Source of the DNA: Polycladospora coralii
GTDB taxonomy: Bacteria > Bacillota > Bacilli > Thermoactinomycetales > Thermoactinomycetaceae
Length of the DNA stretch: 64,000 nt
Direction of reading: 5' to 3'
Assembly: GCF_014773435.2 (NCBI RefSeq)
Contig: NZ_JACXAG020000001.1
Location: 620,001-684,000, forward strand
Shown here: one piece after another, positions 19,362-30,697 of the stretch
Numbering within the stretch: position 1 is the first letter of the stretch
How the letters are laid out: the number at the start of each line of letters is the position of its first letter
The notes under the pieces: model-generated
What the model was told of the DNA's origin: nothing
What the model saw: the letters and a program-made list of their open reading frames with translations, nothing else
The model's database searches: none
Program-made: the position numbers and the translations under genes

Positions 19362-20303
19362 TTAACCTTGTAATACTTGCATGACTTTACGAACAGAATC
19401 AACAGAACGATCCAATGCTTCTTTTTCGTCATTTGTAAGCTCAAGTTCAATGACTTTCTCAATCCCGCTACCGCCAATAATGGTTGGTACGCCGAGATAT
19501 AGGTCATTATATCCGTATTCACCTTCTAGATATGCAATTGCGGGTAAGATCCGTTTTTTGTCTTTCAGGAATGCTTCAGCCATTTGCACTAAGGAAGCAG
19601 CTGGGGCATAATAAGCACTCCCATTCCCGAGAAGGTTTACAATTTCAGCTCCACCTTTACGAGTACGCGCAACAATCGCATCAAGACGATCTTGTGGTAT
19701 TAAGTTTTGTAACGGAATTCCACCTGCGTAAGAGTAGCGAATGAGTGGAACCATGTCATCTCCATGTCCACCTAATACAAAGCCAGTCACATCTTCTACT
19801 GAGACGTTCAGTTCCTGCGCAACAAATGTACGGAAACGCGCAGTATCTAAAACACCAGATTGTCCAATTACACGGTGTTTCGGGAATCCAGAAGTACGAT
19901 ATACTTCGTATGTCATCGCATCAACTGGGTTCGTTAATACCATAATCGTCGTATCAGGAGAATGTTTAACAATTTGCTCTGTAACCGCACGCATCACTTT
20001 AGCGTTGGTATTGACAAGATCATCACGGCTCATTCCTGGTTTGCGCGCAATTCCAGCTGTGATGATGACAAGATCAGAGTTAGCCGTTTCTTCATAATTG
20101 CTTGTGCCAATAATATTGCTGTCAAAACCTTGTACAGGACTTGCTTCTAACATGTCTAAAGCTTTTCCTTTAGTCGGATTTTCTGCTTGTGGAATATCTA
20201 CGAGTACGACATCCCCTAATTCCTTCTGTGCTAACATAAAGGCAGTGGTGGCTCCAGTAAATCCAGCACCAATCACAGAAATCTTTTTACGAACGATAGG
20301 CAT
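19362..20303 (-). CDS. mdh: Malate dehydrogenase
   Basis: This 313-residue LDH-like malate dehydrogenase has the Rossmann motif [15 protein letters not shown], an Asp ending the second strand (VVLVDI) that fits NAD, substrate Arg residues in [11 protein letters not shown], and the catalytic His in [14 protein letters not shown]. The ATG at 20303 lies seven bases from GGGGAGAG; a TTG two codons upstream is too close to that site. It is the last gene of citZ-icd-mdh, as in B. subtilis. Confidence 0.96.
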   Translation of the reverse strand: MPIVRKKISVIGAGFTGATTAFMLAQKELGDVVLVDIPQAENPTKGKALDMLEASPVQGFDSNIIGTSNYEETANSDLVIITAGIARKPGMSRDDLVNTNAKVMRAVTEQIVKHSPDTTIMVLTNPVDAMTYEVYRTSGFPKHRVIGQSGVLDTARFRTFVAQELNVSVEDVTGFVLGGHGDDMVPLIRYSYAGGIPLQNLIPQDRLDAIVARTRKGGAEIVNLLGNGSAYYAPAASLVQMAEAFLKDKKRILPAIAYLEGEYGYNDLYLGVPTIIGGSGIEKVIELELTNDEKEALDRSVDSVRKVMQVLQG

Positions 20304-20321
20304 ATACAAACTCTCCCCGTT

Positions 20322-21617
20322 TTATAGATTATCGATTAAATGATTTGCGAACTCTGAGCATTTCACTTCGATTGCATCGTCCATCAGACGTGCGAAATCG
20401 TAAGTTACTGTTTTCTGACTAATCGTTTTGGCCATAGACCCATAAATGAGATCAGCGGCTTCTTTCCAGCCTAGATGTTCAAGCATTAAGACACCGGATA
20501 AAATTACTGATCCAGGATTCACTTTGTCTAGTCCAGCATATTTTGGCGCTGTTCCGTGGGTAGCTTCAAAAATAGCATGTCCGGATTGATAGTTGATGTT
20601 CGCACCGGGAGCGATCCCAATTCCTCCTACTTGAGCTGCAAGTGCATCTGAAACGTAATCACCATTTAGGTTAAGTGTTGCAATGACATCATACTCAGCA
20701 GGTCTCGTTAAGATCTGTTGTAAAAAGGCATCTGCGATACTATCTTTGACAATAATTTTCCCTTCAGCTTCTGCTTTTGATTGCGCATCATTGGCAGCAG
20801 CTGTACCTTTTTCTGCTTTAATCCGGTCATACTGGGCCCATGTGAAAACTTGATCTTTATAATCGCGCTCAGCAATTTCATATCCCCAATTTTTGAAAGC
20901 ACCTTCGGTAAATTTCATGATGTTACCTTTATGTACGAGTGTAACACTTTTACGTTTGTGCTCAATGGCATAATCAATTGCAGCTTTAACTAATCGTTCT
21001 GTTCCTTCTTGTGACACTGGCTTAATACCAATACCAGAAGTTTCAGGGAAACGAATTTTTTTCACACCAAGTTCCTGTTGTAAAAACTGAATCAACTTCT
21101 GAGCATCACCCGTTTCAGCTTGATACTCGATACCTGCATAAATATCTTCGGAATTCTCACGGAAGATAACCATATCTACATCTTGTGGGCGCTTTACAGG
21201 TGACGGGACCCCCTCAAAATAACGGACAGGTCGTAAGCAAACGTATAGGTCTAACTCCTGACGTAAAGCCACATTCAGCGAGCGCATACCTCCTCCAACT
21301 GGAGTCGTTAATGGTCCTTTAATGGCTACGAGATACTCCTCAATCGCGTCTAACGTATCTTTTGGAAGCCATTCATTATACAATTCATTTGCTTTTTCAC
21401 CTGCATATACTTCAAACCATGATATCTTTTTATTACCACTGTAAGCCTTTTCAACTGCTGCATCTAAAACACGTTGTGAAGCTGCCCAGATATCAGGGCC
21501 AATTCCATCTCCTTCGATAAAAGGAATAATGGGGTGATTCGGAACCTGTAATTCCCCATTTGTTACTGTTATCTTTTCTCCAGTAGTAGGAGTTTGTAAT
21601 TTTTCAAAACGCGCCAT
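20322..21617 (-). CDS. icd: Isocitrate dehydrogenase (NADP)
   Basis: This 431-residue enzyme oxidises isocitrate to 2-oxoglutarate. Substrate-binding Ser and Arg are in [16 protein letters not shown], and metal-site and coenzyme segments include [16 protein letters not shown] and [19 protein letters not shown]. The latter, with the downstream Lys/Tyr pattern, is of the bacterial NADP type. The ATG at 21617 has GAGGGGTG upstream. It lies 18 bases before mdh. Confidence 0.96.
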   Translation of the reverse strand: MARFEKLQTPTTGEKITVTNGELQVPNHPIIPFIEGDGIGPDIWAASQRVLDAAVEKAYSGNKKISWFEVYAGEKANELYNEWLPKDTLDAIEEYLVAIKGPLTTPVGGGMRSLNVALRQELDLYVCLRPVRYFEGVPSPVKRPQDVDMVIFRENSEDIYAGIEYQAETGDAQKLIQFLQQELGVKKIRFPETSGIGIKPVSQEGTERLVKAAIDYAIEHKRKSVTLVHKGNIMKFTEGAFKNWGYEIAERDYKDQVFTWAQYDRIKAEKGTAAANDAQSKAEAEGKIIVKDSIADAFLQQILTRPAEYDVIATLNLNGDYVSDALAAQVGGIGIAPGANINYQSGHAIFEATHGTAPKYAGLDKVNPGSVILSGVLMLEHLGWKEAADLIYGSMAKTISQKTVTYDFARLMDDAIEVKCSEFANHLIDNL

Positions 21618-21717
21618 ATAAACACCCCTCACGAAATAGTGATAATCGCTAAATCATATGATGTGAAATGAGGGGCGAATGATCTTCGCCCCTTTCACTT
21701 ACCTATTATACACCAAG

Positions 21718-22830
21718 TTACCGCTCATTGATTGAAACATATTTTTGGTTAGCAAGTCCTGTGTATTCAGCACGTGGACGAATCAAACGGTTGTTAGCGT
21801 ATTGTTCTAAAATATGTGCAGTCCATCCTGTTACACGACTTGTAGCAAAGATAGGTGTGAAGAGATCTCTAGGAATATCCAAATAGGTATAGACAGATGC
21901 AGAGTAGAAGTCCACATTTGGTTTCAATCCTTTTTTGTCAACAACCAACTCATCAATCTTTACAGACATGTCATACCATTTGGTATCTGCTTTTTGCTCC
22001 CCTAATTGACGAGACATTTCCCGTAAATGTTTTGCACGAGGGTCACCATCTTTATATACCCGATGTCCAAAGCCCATAATCTTTTCTTTATTGGCAAGTT
22101 TTTCTTCAATTACAGGGACGATACGGTCGACTGAACCAATCTCTTCTAGAGTAGCCATCACTTGCTCATTCGCTCCACCGTGAAGAGGTCCTTTGAGCGC
22201 TCCAATTGCTGAAGTTACTGCAGAATACACATCTGAGAGTGTGCCTGTTGTGACACGAGCTGCAAATGTGGATGCATTTAATTCATGATCAGCATGTAAG
22301 ATAAGCGCTTTGTCTAAGGCTTTAGCTGCCACTTCAGTAGGTTCTTCTCCATTTAACATGTAGAGAAAGTTTGCCGCAAAGCCAAGACCCGACTTAGGAG
22401 CTACTGGCTCCTTTCCTTCACGAATACGTGCAAATGCCGTAATAATCGTTGGAATCTTAGCTGTTAGCTGAATCGCCTTATTATGATTGGATGCTTCTGT
22501 TTTTACTTCTGCTTCTGGGTCAAATAATGCTAATGATGAAACTGCGGTACGTAACATACTCATTGGATGAACATCTTTAGGGTAAGCTTTAAGTTGCTCA
22601 ATAACGATTTCAGAAATCGCTGCATGTGCATCTAAATCTTTTTTCAATTGATCCAACTCAGTTTGCTTTGGTAGACGGCCATTCCATAATAAAAATGCGG
22701 TTTCTTCAAAAGTAGATTTTTCTGCTAAATCATCAATATTATATCCTCTGTAAGTAAGTACACCATCAATAATCGAACTAATCTCTGAAGTTACTGCTAC
22801 TACACCTTCTAAACCTTTTGCAGCCGACAT
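21718..22830 (-). CDS. citZ: Citrate synthase
   Basis: This 370-residue citrate synthase has the catalytic His residues in LILHADHELNAS and MGFGHRVYKDGDPRA and the Asp in NVDFYSASVY, plus GPLHGGANEQVM. It makes citrate from oxaloacetate and acetyl-CoA. It heads the citZ-icd-mdh operon; the 85-base gap to icd shows no strong terminator. Confidence 0.95.
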   Translation of the reverse strand: MSAAKGLEGVVAVTSEISSIIDGVLTYRGYNIDDLAEKSTFEETAFLLWNGRLPKQTELDQLKKDLDAHAAISEIVIEQLKAYPKDVHPMSMLRTAVSSLALFDPEAEVKTEASNHNKAIQLTAKIPTIITAFARIREGKEPVAPKSGLGFAANFLYMLNGEEPTEVAAKALDKALILHADHELNASTFAARVTTGTLSDVYSAVTSAIGALKGPLHGGANEQVMATLEEIGSVDRIVPVIEEKLANKEKIMGFGHRVYKDGDPRAKHLREMSRQLGEQKADTKWYDMSVKIDELVVDKKGLKPNVDFYSASVYTYLDIPRDLFTPIFATSRVTGWTAHILEQYANNRLIRPRAEYTGLANQKYVSINER

Positions 22831-23451
22831 ATAATCGCTCCTTTCAATTCGAAGGCACCCTCATTATTTCACATTCATGATCTTCATATAAAAAATGAAT
22901 GAACAATCATTCTCTTAGTCTCATAAAAAGACTCTTTTATTTAGAAAGACCTTGTTGCTAAAGTCCTAAAAGAAAACTTGCCATTCGGCAAGCCATTTAA
23001 GGCGACAAGCGGGCAAAACCCATTTTGTGAGCTTGGGAGTCCTACTTCAAGTATTCACAAACATAACAAAAGAGCTCAGCCAGTCAACTCTCTAGATAGC
23101 CCAACATGTACAATCTAAATAAAAGACCAAGTAATCGTTCATTATTTCGTATAGATAGGGGTGCCCTTCCTCTTAACGATACTTATTTTAACACAAAAGA
23201 ATTACGTTCGCCTACCACGTGTTTGATTGGGGCGCAAACATTTAACTATTTTTAAAAGAGGTACCCTCCACAAATCTCTAAAAAAGTGTATAATCACAAT
23301 AATGGATGATCGGGCACAAGACCCGCGTATCCTTACTATTTCCCCATAATTCAGAAGCAAATCATGCTTTTTTTATGGAAAAATTTATATCCGTGTGATG
23401 AAACGGCCAAACTTCAATATACATATTACTTCACTTGGAGGTAGATGCGAT
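22831..23451. other. Intergenic region between divergent citZ and ytvI
   Basis: About 620 bases without a supported gene. It holds the citZ ribosome site next to 22830 and short A/T-rich inverted repeats near 22890-22940. A GC-richer stretch at 22980-23110 has no readable protein frame, and a ytvI promoter candidate is at 23267-23294. I see no tRNA or known riboswitch. Confidence 0.5.
23267..23294 (+). promoter_or_regulatory. Candidate sigma-A type promoter for ytvI
   Basis: TCCACA (four of six bases of the -35 consensus) and a perfect TATAAT are separated by 16 bases, about 160 bases before the ytvI start. Confidence 0.45.
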
Positions 23452-24594
23452 TTGTTTAACCGCACTTGGATCCCCCCCATTACTCGTGCAACACTTGTAG
23501 TAACCATTATATTCATCAGTTATTTTATATTGGACTTTACACTTCCTCTGATCTATCCGTTTTTGATTAGCTTTGCAATTGCACTCCTAATTAACCCAGC
23601 GGTGAACTTGCTTGAACGACGTTTTCGCTTTCCTAGATGGGCTGCGGTAACTGTTATTTTACTACTCGTGTTGAGTATTATTTTAAGTCTCGTCATCTTT
23701 CTTGTAGCTGAAATCGTAGTGGGTTTAACACAGCTATCTGACTTTTTACCCACAGCACTAGAAACTTTCGGTAAAAAATTTACAGATACCTTCACCCAAG
23801 AAAATACCTCAATGCGACGAATTATCGATACCGTTCAATCGTATTTAGAACAAAACCCTTCACATCGAGAACAAATTACAACCAGTTTAGAACATAATAT
23901 TGGTGTGATTGCCAACAACGGTACCAATATGATCACCAAAATTTTGTCGGCTATTGGTATTTTTCTCAGTGAACTTCCATTCTTCTTGACCGTCCTCGTC
24001 TTTATCACACTTGCTGCTTTTTTTATCAGTTTAGATTGGAAACGGTTAAACAGAGGAATCGGCAATTTAATGCCTAATCGTGTGCAATCTACCGGTGGTC
24101 TTGTATTTCAAGATATGAAGAAAGCATTGATGGGTTTTTTACGTGCCCAAATTACGTTGATCACCATAACAGCTCTAATCATGTTAACCGGCTTATTCAT
24201 TTTACGAGTTCCCTATGCCATCACGATCGCGCTCATCATCGGAGTGGTCGATTTACTCCCTTACTTAGGTGTAGGTGCTGTGCTCGTGCCTTGGATTACC
24301 TACGCACTGCTTGTTGGCGATATCAGGCTCGGCATTGGACTTGCGATTGTATATGGGATCATCATTGTCGTACGGCAAGCTTTAGAGCCTAAATTAGTAG
24401 CCAGTAATGTGGGATTAGATCCCTTGCTTACCTTAATCGCACTGTTTATCGGGTTACAGTTATTCGGGTTTTTTGGTTTAATCATTGGACCCGTTTTTGT
24501 GGTCATCTTGCTCGCACTACATCGTGCCCATGTCTTTCGTGATATTTGGCAATACATCATCGGAAACGATAAACCTGACAACCCACGCTCATAA
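23452..24594 (+). CDS. ytvI: Sporulation integral membrane protein YtvI (AI-2E transporter family)
   Basis: This polytopic protein of about 380 residues has an N-terminal hairpin of membrane segments, a soluble middle region (residues ~90-170), and a C-terminal membrane block with VDLLPYLGVGAVLVPW and GLDPLLTLIALFIGLQLFGF, the hallmarks of the AI-2E/PerM family. I prefer the TTG at 23452 because TTGGAGG lies just upstream; the frame is open for 19 more codons to an ATG-like start at 23395. Position between citZ and fxsA on the opposite strand matches B. subtilis ytvI. Confidence 0.88.
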   Translation: MFNRTWIPPITRATLVVTIIFISYFILDFTLPLIYPFLISFAIALLINPAVNLLERRFRFPRWAAVTVILLLVLSIILSLVIFLVAEIVVGLTQLSDFLPTALETFGKKFTDTFTQENTSMRRIIDTVQSYLEQNPSHREQITTSLEHNIGVIANNGTNMITKILSAIGIFLSELPFFLTVLVFITLAAFFISLDWKRLNRGIGNLMPNRVQSTGGLVFQDMKKALMGFLRAQITLITITALIMLTGLFILRVPYAITIALIIGVVDLLPYLGVGAVLVPWITYALLVGDIRLGIGLAIVYGIIIVVRQALEPKLVASNVGLDPLLTLIALFIGLQLFGFFGLIIGPVFVVILLALHRAHVFRDIWQYIIGNDKPDNPRS

Positions 24595-24625
24595 CTTCAT
24601 GTAAAAACGATCTAAAACTAGGGAT

Positions 24626-24673
24626 TAAGTGAGACCCCCGCTATGACCTAAGGGAGTCTCACTTATTTTTTTG
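24626..24673 (+). terminator. Terminator of ytvI
   Basis: AAGTGAGAC pairs with GTCTCACTT around a short loop and is followed by ATTTTTTTG. It lies about 30 bases past ytvI. Confidence 0.8.
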
Positions 24674-24768
24674 TCGTGTAAACTTTTTCGTCACTTTAAC
24701 AGAAATATTGAAATTACTTGATTACCATCCCTATATATGCTTTTATTATATCAATTGGAGGTAATAAT

Positions 24769-25098
24769 ATGAATTTAAAGAAATTAATGGTTTTTACAAT
24801 TACATTCTTGTTAGAGTTAGGCCTTACATTTCTAATCGTATGGAAATTTGATTATAATTTCCACGATACTACTTTTATGCTAAGCTTATTCATACTTATC
24901 GGAGTCATCTTCTTCTCAAGTGAAGGAGGATTCATAAGTCACAATCTAGATAGCGGCGTGCAGTATACGCATGGCGTGAAAATGGAAAACAAAATATTTT
25001 CATTAAATATTAACCCAATCTTACTGGGAGCAATTGCTTATCTTCTATTCTCAATCGTGATTTTCTTTACATATCCTTTATCATTCAACTTTTTTTAG
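24769..25098 (+). CDS. Small membrane protein, DUF3899-like
   Basis: This 109-residue protein has three predicted membrane helices: residues about 8-27, 39-56 and 85-105. The segment FFSSEGGFISHNLDSGVQYT after the second helix resembles the SGGFF region of DUF3899 proteins, small membrane proteins of unknown function in Firmicutes. TTGGAGG supports the ATG at 24769. It stands alone between ytvI and fxsA. The family call is from memory of the motif and is tentative. Confidence 0.65.
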   Translation: MNLKKLMVFTITFLLELGLTFLIVWKFDYNFHDTTFMLSLFILIGVIFFSSEGGFISHNLDSGVQYTHGVKMENKIFSLNINPILLGAIAYLLFSIVIFFTYPLSFNFF

Positions 25099-25463
25099 GA
25101 CTTGTGAACGCGAATCCTTCCCATTTCAATGGGGTAGATGCTTAGAGCAACAAGCTCTGCTTTAATAAATCCGATAGTGCGAAAACTCCAAAAGCGAGTG
25201 ATCTTTGCTAACTGAATCCTATGGGGTTGGTTGGAAGAAACAGTCTGACCGTAAAATGATTCCTGTGTAGCAAATTGACGCTTCTAACTTTTTGGGTCTA
25301 ACAACATCCTACACTTCCCATGATTGACAGTGGCACCCCCTTCCCACAAACACTTATTATTACAGGTCAATTTAGTAAAATAATTCAAAGACATGTTTTT
25401 ACAACAATCTGTCTACACATAAAAAGGAGCCGACTTTTAAAGTCTGCTCCTTTTTTTATGCCC
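25099..25463. other. Unexplained intergenic sequence with small hairpins
   Basis: About 365 bases. It has CCCATTTCAATGGG at about 25130 and AGAGCAACAAGCTCT at about 25144, both short hairpins, and no credible protein frame. The last 45 bases hold the fxsA terminator. The rest may be a decayed mobile or untranslated element; I cannot assign it. Confidence 0.4.
25422..25457. terminator. Terminator downstream of fxsA
   Basis: AAAAAGGAGC pairs with GCTCCTTTTT, extended inward by GACTTT/AAAGTC with one mismatch. T runs on both strands make it bidirectional. Confidence 0.85.
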
Positions 25464-25868
25464 TTAAGATCGTCGTCGATATAAAACAATCTTACCCTCT
25501 TTCATTTTTCGCTGTAAGATGCGTATGGCAAGTAAACGTAGTATGCTTCTTGTATAGGGAATTACGAGGAGAAAGCCCATTATATCAGTTAAAAAACCAG
25601 GAGTGATCAGCATAATACCACCAAGTAGAATCATAACCCCATCAATAATGGCGTCTGTAGGCACTTCATTGTTTCTAAGCTGAATCATGGCCAGTTGATA
25701 AGTATTTAAACCCTCTTTACGGGCTAAATAACTTCCTAATACACCTGTCGCAATCACTAGTAAGATCGTCCATCCTGGTCCAATAAAACTCCCCACTGTA
25801 ATTAAACCCCATAGTTCAAGTGCGGGTACCATGATAAATATTCCGACAAGTAACCAAAACATGGTCAT
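25464..25868 (-). CDS. fxsA: FxsA family membrane protein
   Basis: This 134-residue membrane protein starts MTMFWLLVGIFIMVPALELWGLI and contains GPGWTILLVIATGVLGSYLARKEGL and LTPGFLTDIMGFLLVIP, the conserved core of FxsA (suppressor of F-exclusion of phage T7 in E. coli; YtzA in B. subtilis). Three or four helices are predicted, with a basic cytoplasmic C-terminus. Its cellular role is not established. Confidence 0.88.
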   Translation of the reverse strand: MTMFWLLVGIFIMVPALELWGLITVGSFIGPGWTILLVIATGVLGSYLARKEGLNTYQLAMIQLRNNEVPTDAIIDGVMILLGGIMLITPGFLTDIMGFLLVIPYTRSILRLLAIRILQRKMKEGKIVLYRRRS

Positions 25869-25905
25869 TCTCCTTTTTAATTATTTTGATGGGACAAATC
25901 GATTG

Positions 25906-26343
25906 CTATACATTTGTAGGTTTCGTCAACTTTTGATACATGTCAGGAAAGTAATCTTCAATTCGTACTCTTTTCATCTCACTATTTACCCATAAGTGAT
26001 CAGTTTGTCCCGTTACCAGTCGTTGTCCGTCCAACTTTCGCTTCACTTCGTACCGGAACGACATTTTACTTCCCTCTAATTTTTCCAACTCAGTATATAC
26101 TTGAATCTCGTCGTCGTATTTGGCTGGTGAGATATAGCGGCATTGAACTTGAATAATCGGCAACAACAAGCCTTTATCTTCAATATCTTGATAATGGATT
26201 CCTAGACCACGTGTAAAATCTGATCTTCCTACTTCAAACCAAACGAGGTAGTTTGCGTGATATACGATACCCATTTGATCCGTTTCTTGATAACGAACGC
26301 GAATGTCGGATACAGAATGGTGAGAGTTTGCTTCAGTCGTCAT
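25906..26343 (-). CDS. Acyl-CoA thioesterase, YbgC/4HBT hot-dog family
   Basis: This 145-residue single hot-dog protein has the motif YQETDQMGIVYHANYLVWFEVGR, whose Asp is the catalytic residue of 4-hydroxybenzoyl-CoA thioesterase-like enzymes (D in the TDxxGxVxHxxY pattern). It likely hydrolyses an acyl-CoA in the cytoplasm, but the substrate cannot be read. It is cotranscribed with fxsA (37 bases apart). Confidence 0.88.
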   Translation of the reverse strand: MTTEANSHHSVSDIRVRYQETDQMGIVYHANYLVWFEVGRSDFTRGLGIHYQDIEDKGLLLPIIQVQCRYISPAKYDDEIQVYTELEKLEGSKMSFRYEVKRKLDGQRLVTGQTDHLWVNSEMKRVRIEDYFPDMYQKLTKPTNV

Positions 26344-26518
26344 TTATATGCCTCCATTATAGCATCATGCACATCAACACGATTGTTAAAATTGCTCAAG
26401 TCATGAGTTGTACACATATTTTGAGATGTAGTCACACATAATGTTAGTAAAGAAAACTTGTGGATTGATAGAGGTTGCTCACTATAATCGCCTTGTTTTG
26501 AAAGGAGCAAATACAGGG

Positions 26519-26593
26519 ATGAAGATACGAAAAAGAAAAGAAAAACGTAAGCGGTTAAGATGGTGGATTTATCCTCGCTTAAATCTCATATAA
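26519..26593 (+). CDS. Possible very small basic protein, 24 residues
   Basis: ATG at 26519 opens a 24-codon frame behind AAAGGAGC (26501-26508). The predicted peptide starts MKIRKRKEKRKRLRWWIY, with eleven Lys/Arg in the first 14 residues, then two Trp and a short hydrophobic tail. TATAAT occurs at about 26482, and a GC-rich terminator follows 23 bases after the stop. Site, promoter and terminator together make it a plausible gene, but it is too short for codon statistics. I do not recognise it. Confidence 0.4.
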   Translation: MKIRKRKEKRKRLRWWIYPRLNLI

Positions 26594-26615
26594 CTATACC
26601 ATAGCACGAACAAAG

Positions 26616-26639
26616 AGCGCTGGATATCACACCAGCGCT
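26616..26639. terminator. Bidirectional terminator between pyk and the small basic ORF
   Basis: AGCGCTGG (26616-26623) pairs with CCAGCGCT (26632-26639). TTATTT follows on the plus strand and CTTTGTTC on the minus strand. Confidence 0.7.
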
Positions 26640-26647
26640 TTATTTAC

Positions 26648-28402
26648 TTAAAATATGTTCGCTCTCCCCGAGTAAACATGACCTCTTTCTGGATCTACTG
26701 TAACCATCAATTCATTTTGTAACAGCTTAATTGCATCTACTACACCGACAATAACAGGTACGCCAAGACTTACACCTACGACAGCGGCATGAGAGGTAAG
26801 TCCACCTTCTTCTGTGATGACGGCAGAAGCACGTTTGAAGCTCTCGATCATATCTTTATCGGTTCCTTTTGTCACAATCACAGCACCATCCACCATTTTG
26901 CGATTGATTTCTTCAGCAGAGACACCTGTTACAACACCACTACTTACCACTTTTTTACCTAATCCCTGACCCTTTGCCAGAATCCCACCGATTACATGAA
27001 CTTTCATCAAGTTAGTCGTTCCTGATTTTCCTACAGGTACTCCTGCAGTGATAATGACTAAATCACCTTGTTGCACAAATTCGTTTGTCATAGCCGCAGT
27101 GATCGCAGCATGAAACATTTCATCTGTATTTGTACATGTCGGTCCTAGTACCGGATATACGCCCCAAATTAGGGCGAGTTTCCGACATACCGTTTGATTT
27201 GGCGTAATGGCAATGACAGTCGATTGCGGTCGATATTTCGAAATCATCCGTGCGGTATAGCCAGATTCTGTAGCCGTTAAAATCGCCTTCGTATTTAAGC
27301 TGTGTGAGGTATAAACGACAGCCTGACTAATCGATTCTGTAACGCCCTTATCGATCTCTCTGGCTTGTTGTTTCAAAAGTTCACGATAAGGAAGAGCTGA
27401 TTCAGCTCGAATAGCAATACGAGACATCGTTGCCACTGCTTCTACTGGATATTTCCCCGCTGCTGTTTCTCCTGATAACATAATGGCATCTGTTCCATCA
27501 AATATCGCATTGGCAACGTCGCTCGCTTCAGCTCGTGTTGGTCTTGGGTTGCGCTGCATGGAATCTAACATTTGAGTCGCTGTGATTACAGGCTTACCTA
27601 GGCGATTACACTTCCTTATGGCTTCTTTTTGCACGAGCGGTACTTCTTCTGCCGGTATTTCCACACCGAGATCACCACGAGCCACCATAAGACCATCTGT
27701 AACTTCTAAAATCGCATCTAGATTTTTTATTCCTTCTTGATTTTCAATTTTAGAGATGATTTGAATAGAGGCTTGGAATTCCTCCAATATTTTACGAATA
27801 TCATATACATCTTCCGGTTTTCTTACAAAAGAAGCGGCAATGAAATCAACCTGCTTTTCAATACCAAACAGGATATCAGCGGCATCTTTTTCCGTAATAC
27901 CTGGTAAGTTTATTTTAAGACCCGGTAAATTTACACCCTTACGGCTTTTTAAGGTGCCTCCATTTACAATTTCGCAATACACTTCTGTTTCTTTCACTTC
28001 TTCAACCGTTAATCCAATTAAACCATCATCGATTAATATTGTAGATCCTTGTGCTACATCTTGAGGTAGGCCCTCGTAAGAAATGGAGATTTTATCTGCA
28101 TCCCCGACATATGCCTCAGTTGTCAATGTGATGTGATCACCCGTATGTAATTCAACTTCTGCGTCTTTTAGTTCACCGGTACGAATTTCAGGACCTTTGG
28201 TGTCTAGCAAAATAGCTACATTTGTATTCAATTCTGTAGCAGCTTGGCGAATATTTTTGATTCGTTTGGCATGTTCTTCATGAGAACCATGTGAAAAATT
28301 AAGACGGGCTACATTCATTCCATTTTGAATCAGTTGTTTTAATACTTCAATCTCCTCACTTGCTGGACCAATTGTACAGACGATCTTTGTTTTGCGTAAC
28401 AT
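26648..28402 (-). CDS. pyk: Pyruvate kinase
   Basis: This 584-residue enzyme begins [16 protein letters not shown] and has [14 protein letters not shown], the [12 protein letters not shown] metal site and [15 protein letters not shown]. After residue ~475 there is an extra C-terminal phosphohistidine-type domain ([18 protein letters not shown] ... [11 protein letters not shown]), typical of Bacillales pyruvate kinases. It makes pyruvate and ATP from phosphoenolpyruvate. A 221-bp MITE separates it from pfkA, its operon partner in B. subtilis. Confidence 0.96.
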   Translation of the reverse strand: MLRKTKIVCTIGPASEEIEVLKQLIQNGMNVARLNFSHGSHEEHAKRIKNIRQAATELNTNVAILLDTKGPEIRTGELKDAEVELHTGDHITLTTEAYVGDADKISISYEGLPQDVAQGSTILIDDGLIGLTVEEVKETEVYCEIVNGGTLKSRKGVNLPGLKINLPGITEKDAADILFGIEKQVDFIAASFVRKPEDVYDIRKILEEFQASIQIISKIENQEGIKNLDAILEVTDGLMVARGDLGVEIPAEEVPLVQKEAIRKCNRLGKPVITATQMLDSMQRNPRPTRAEASDVANAIFDGTDAIMLSGETAAGKYPVEAVATMSRIAIRAESALPYRELLKQQAREIDKGVTESISQAVVYTSHSLNTKAILTATESGYTARMISKYRPQSTVIAITPNQTVCRKLALIWGVYPVLGPTCTNTDEMFHAAITAAMTNEFVQQGDLVIITAGVPVGKSGTTNLMKVHVIGGILAKGQGLGKKVVSSGVVTGVSAEEINRKMVDGAVIVTKGTDKDMIESFKRASAVITEEGGLTSHAAVVGVSLGVPVIVGVVDAIKLLQNELMVTVDPERGHVYSGRANIF

Positions 28403-28440
28403 TTATGCTCCCAACTCCTTTTCTTTCTTTAAACACTCAA

Positions 28441-28661
28441 CAAGCGTGTTGATTTGCATTATTTTTCCATTTTAGCGTCGTGTATTTTGCTCTCCATGCA
28501 CTTTCGCCTTGCAAAGCAGCTGAAAAGACCGCTCCGCCAAAACTCCCTATCGGTCAAACAGGTTGTCCGCTTCTTCCTTCAGGTTTTGGCTTCGCTAGGT
28601 ACGGCTCAAAGGCATTTCCGCTCAAAATACGCTTCCTAAATTTGGATAATCAACACTGCTG
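28441..28661. repeat. MITE-like element, 221 bp, with 9-bp target duplication
   Basis: It starts CAAGCGTGTTGATT and ends AATCAACACTGCTG. The terminal inverted repeat extends about 35 bases with mismatches, up to GTGTATTTTG. An exact direct repeat AACACTCAA flanks it (28432-28440 and 28662-28670). It is nearly identical to the copy at 33424 apart from a roughly 20-base segment present only there. No conserved protein is encoded. Confidence 0.88.
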
Positions 28662-28670
28662 AACACTCAA

Positions 28671-29723
<1,053 letters not shown>

Positions 29724-29728
29724 AACAC

Positions 29729-30697
29729 CTAAACTTTTAGAACATGATGGTATTCACCTATTTGAGCAAATTTTTGGTAACGATCTTCGATCAATTCTTC
29801 AGACGATAGCTTTAATAAAGGTTGTAATTGTTCTACTAACGCACGTTGGATCAGGTTTGCTTGTAACTCAGGGTCTCGATGTGCTCCACCTTTAGGTTCA
29901 TGAATAACTTGATCAATCACACCAAGTTCCAGTAGATCTTGGGAAGTAATTTTTAATGCCTCAGCGGCTTCCTGTGCTTTGCTAGAATCACGCCATAAGA
30001 TGGCAGCAGCTCCTTCTGGGGAGATAACGGAATAGTAGGCGTGCTCTAGCATTAACAGACGATTCCCCACTCCAATTCCGAGGGCACCACCGCTTCCTCC
30101 TTCTCCAGTCACAACACAAACGATCGGAACTTCAAAGCCTGCCATTTCCCTCAAATTGCGGGCAATCGCTTCACTTTGACCTCTTTCTTCCGCTTCAATC
30201 CCTGGATGAGCACCTTGTGTATCGATAAAACAAATTATGGGTCGACCAAATTTATTCGCTTGCTGCATCAATCGCAAAGCTTTTCGATATCCTTCTGGGT
30301 GTGGGAGGCCAAAGTTTCGTTTGATCTTGTCTTTGGTATCGCTTCCACGTTCATGACCGATCACCGTTACAGGCCGTCCTTTTAACTTGGCAATTCCACC
30401 AATAATAGCAGGGTCATCTCCATATGTACGATCCCCATGTAGTTCCATAAAGTGAGTAAAAATTTGATCAATATATGTTTTGGTAGTAGGCCTTGAGACA
30501 TGCCGAGCGATTTGAACTTTTTGCCAGGTAGTTAAATTCCCATATATCTCTGCTTCTAACCGTAAGGCTTTCTGTTCCAGTGTTTTAATTTCTGTATTTA
30601 AATCAATTTTCTTTTCAGAAGTAAATTGTTTTAATTCATCTATTTTATCGCGTAGCTCTGATAATGGTTTTTCAAACGGTAAATATCCATTTTTCAA
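29729..30697 (-). CDS. accA: Acetyl-CoA carboxylase carboxyltransferase subunit alpha
   Basis: This 322-residue subunit has an N-terminal helical region ([15 protein letters not shown]), the crotonase-like core with [16 protein letters not shown] and [18 protein letters not shown], and [17 protein letters not shown]. With AccD it transfers carboxyl from biotin to acetyl-CoA to give malonyl-CoA for fatty acid synthesis. Its start overlaps the accD stop by four bases. Confidence 0.97.
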   Translation of the reverse strand: MKNGYLPFEKPLSELRDKIDELKQFTSEKKIDLNTEIKTLEQKALRLEAEIYGNLTTWQKVQIARHVSRPTTKTYIDQIFTHFMELHGDRTYGDDPAIIGGIAKLKGRPVTVIGHERGSDTKDKIKRNFGLPHPEGYRKALRLMQQANKFGRPIICFIDTQGAHPGIEAEERGQSEAIARNLREMAGFEVPIVCVVTGEGGSGGALGIGVGNRLLMLEHAYYSVISPEGAAAILWRDSSKAQEAAEALKITSQDLLELGVIDQVIHEPKGGAHRDPELQANLIQRALVEQLQPLLKLSSEELIEDRYQKFAQIGEYHHVLKV

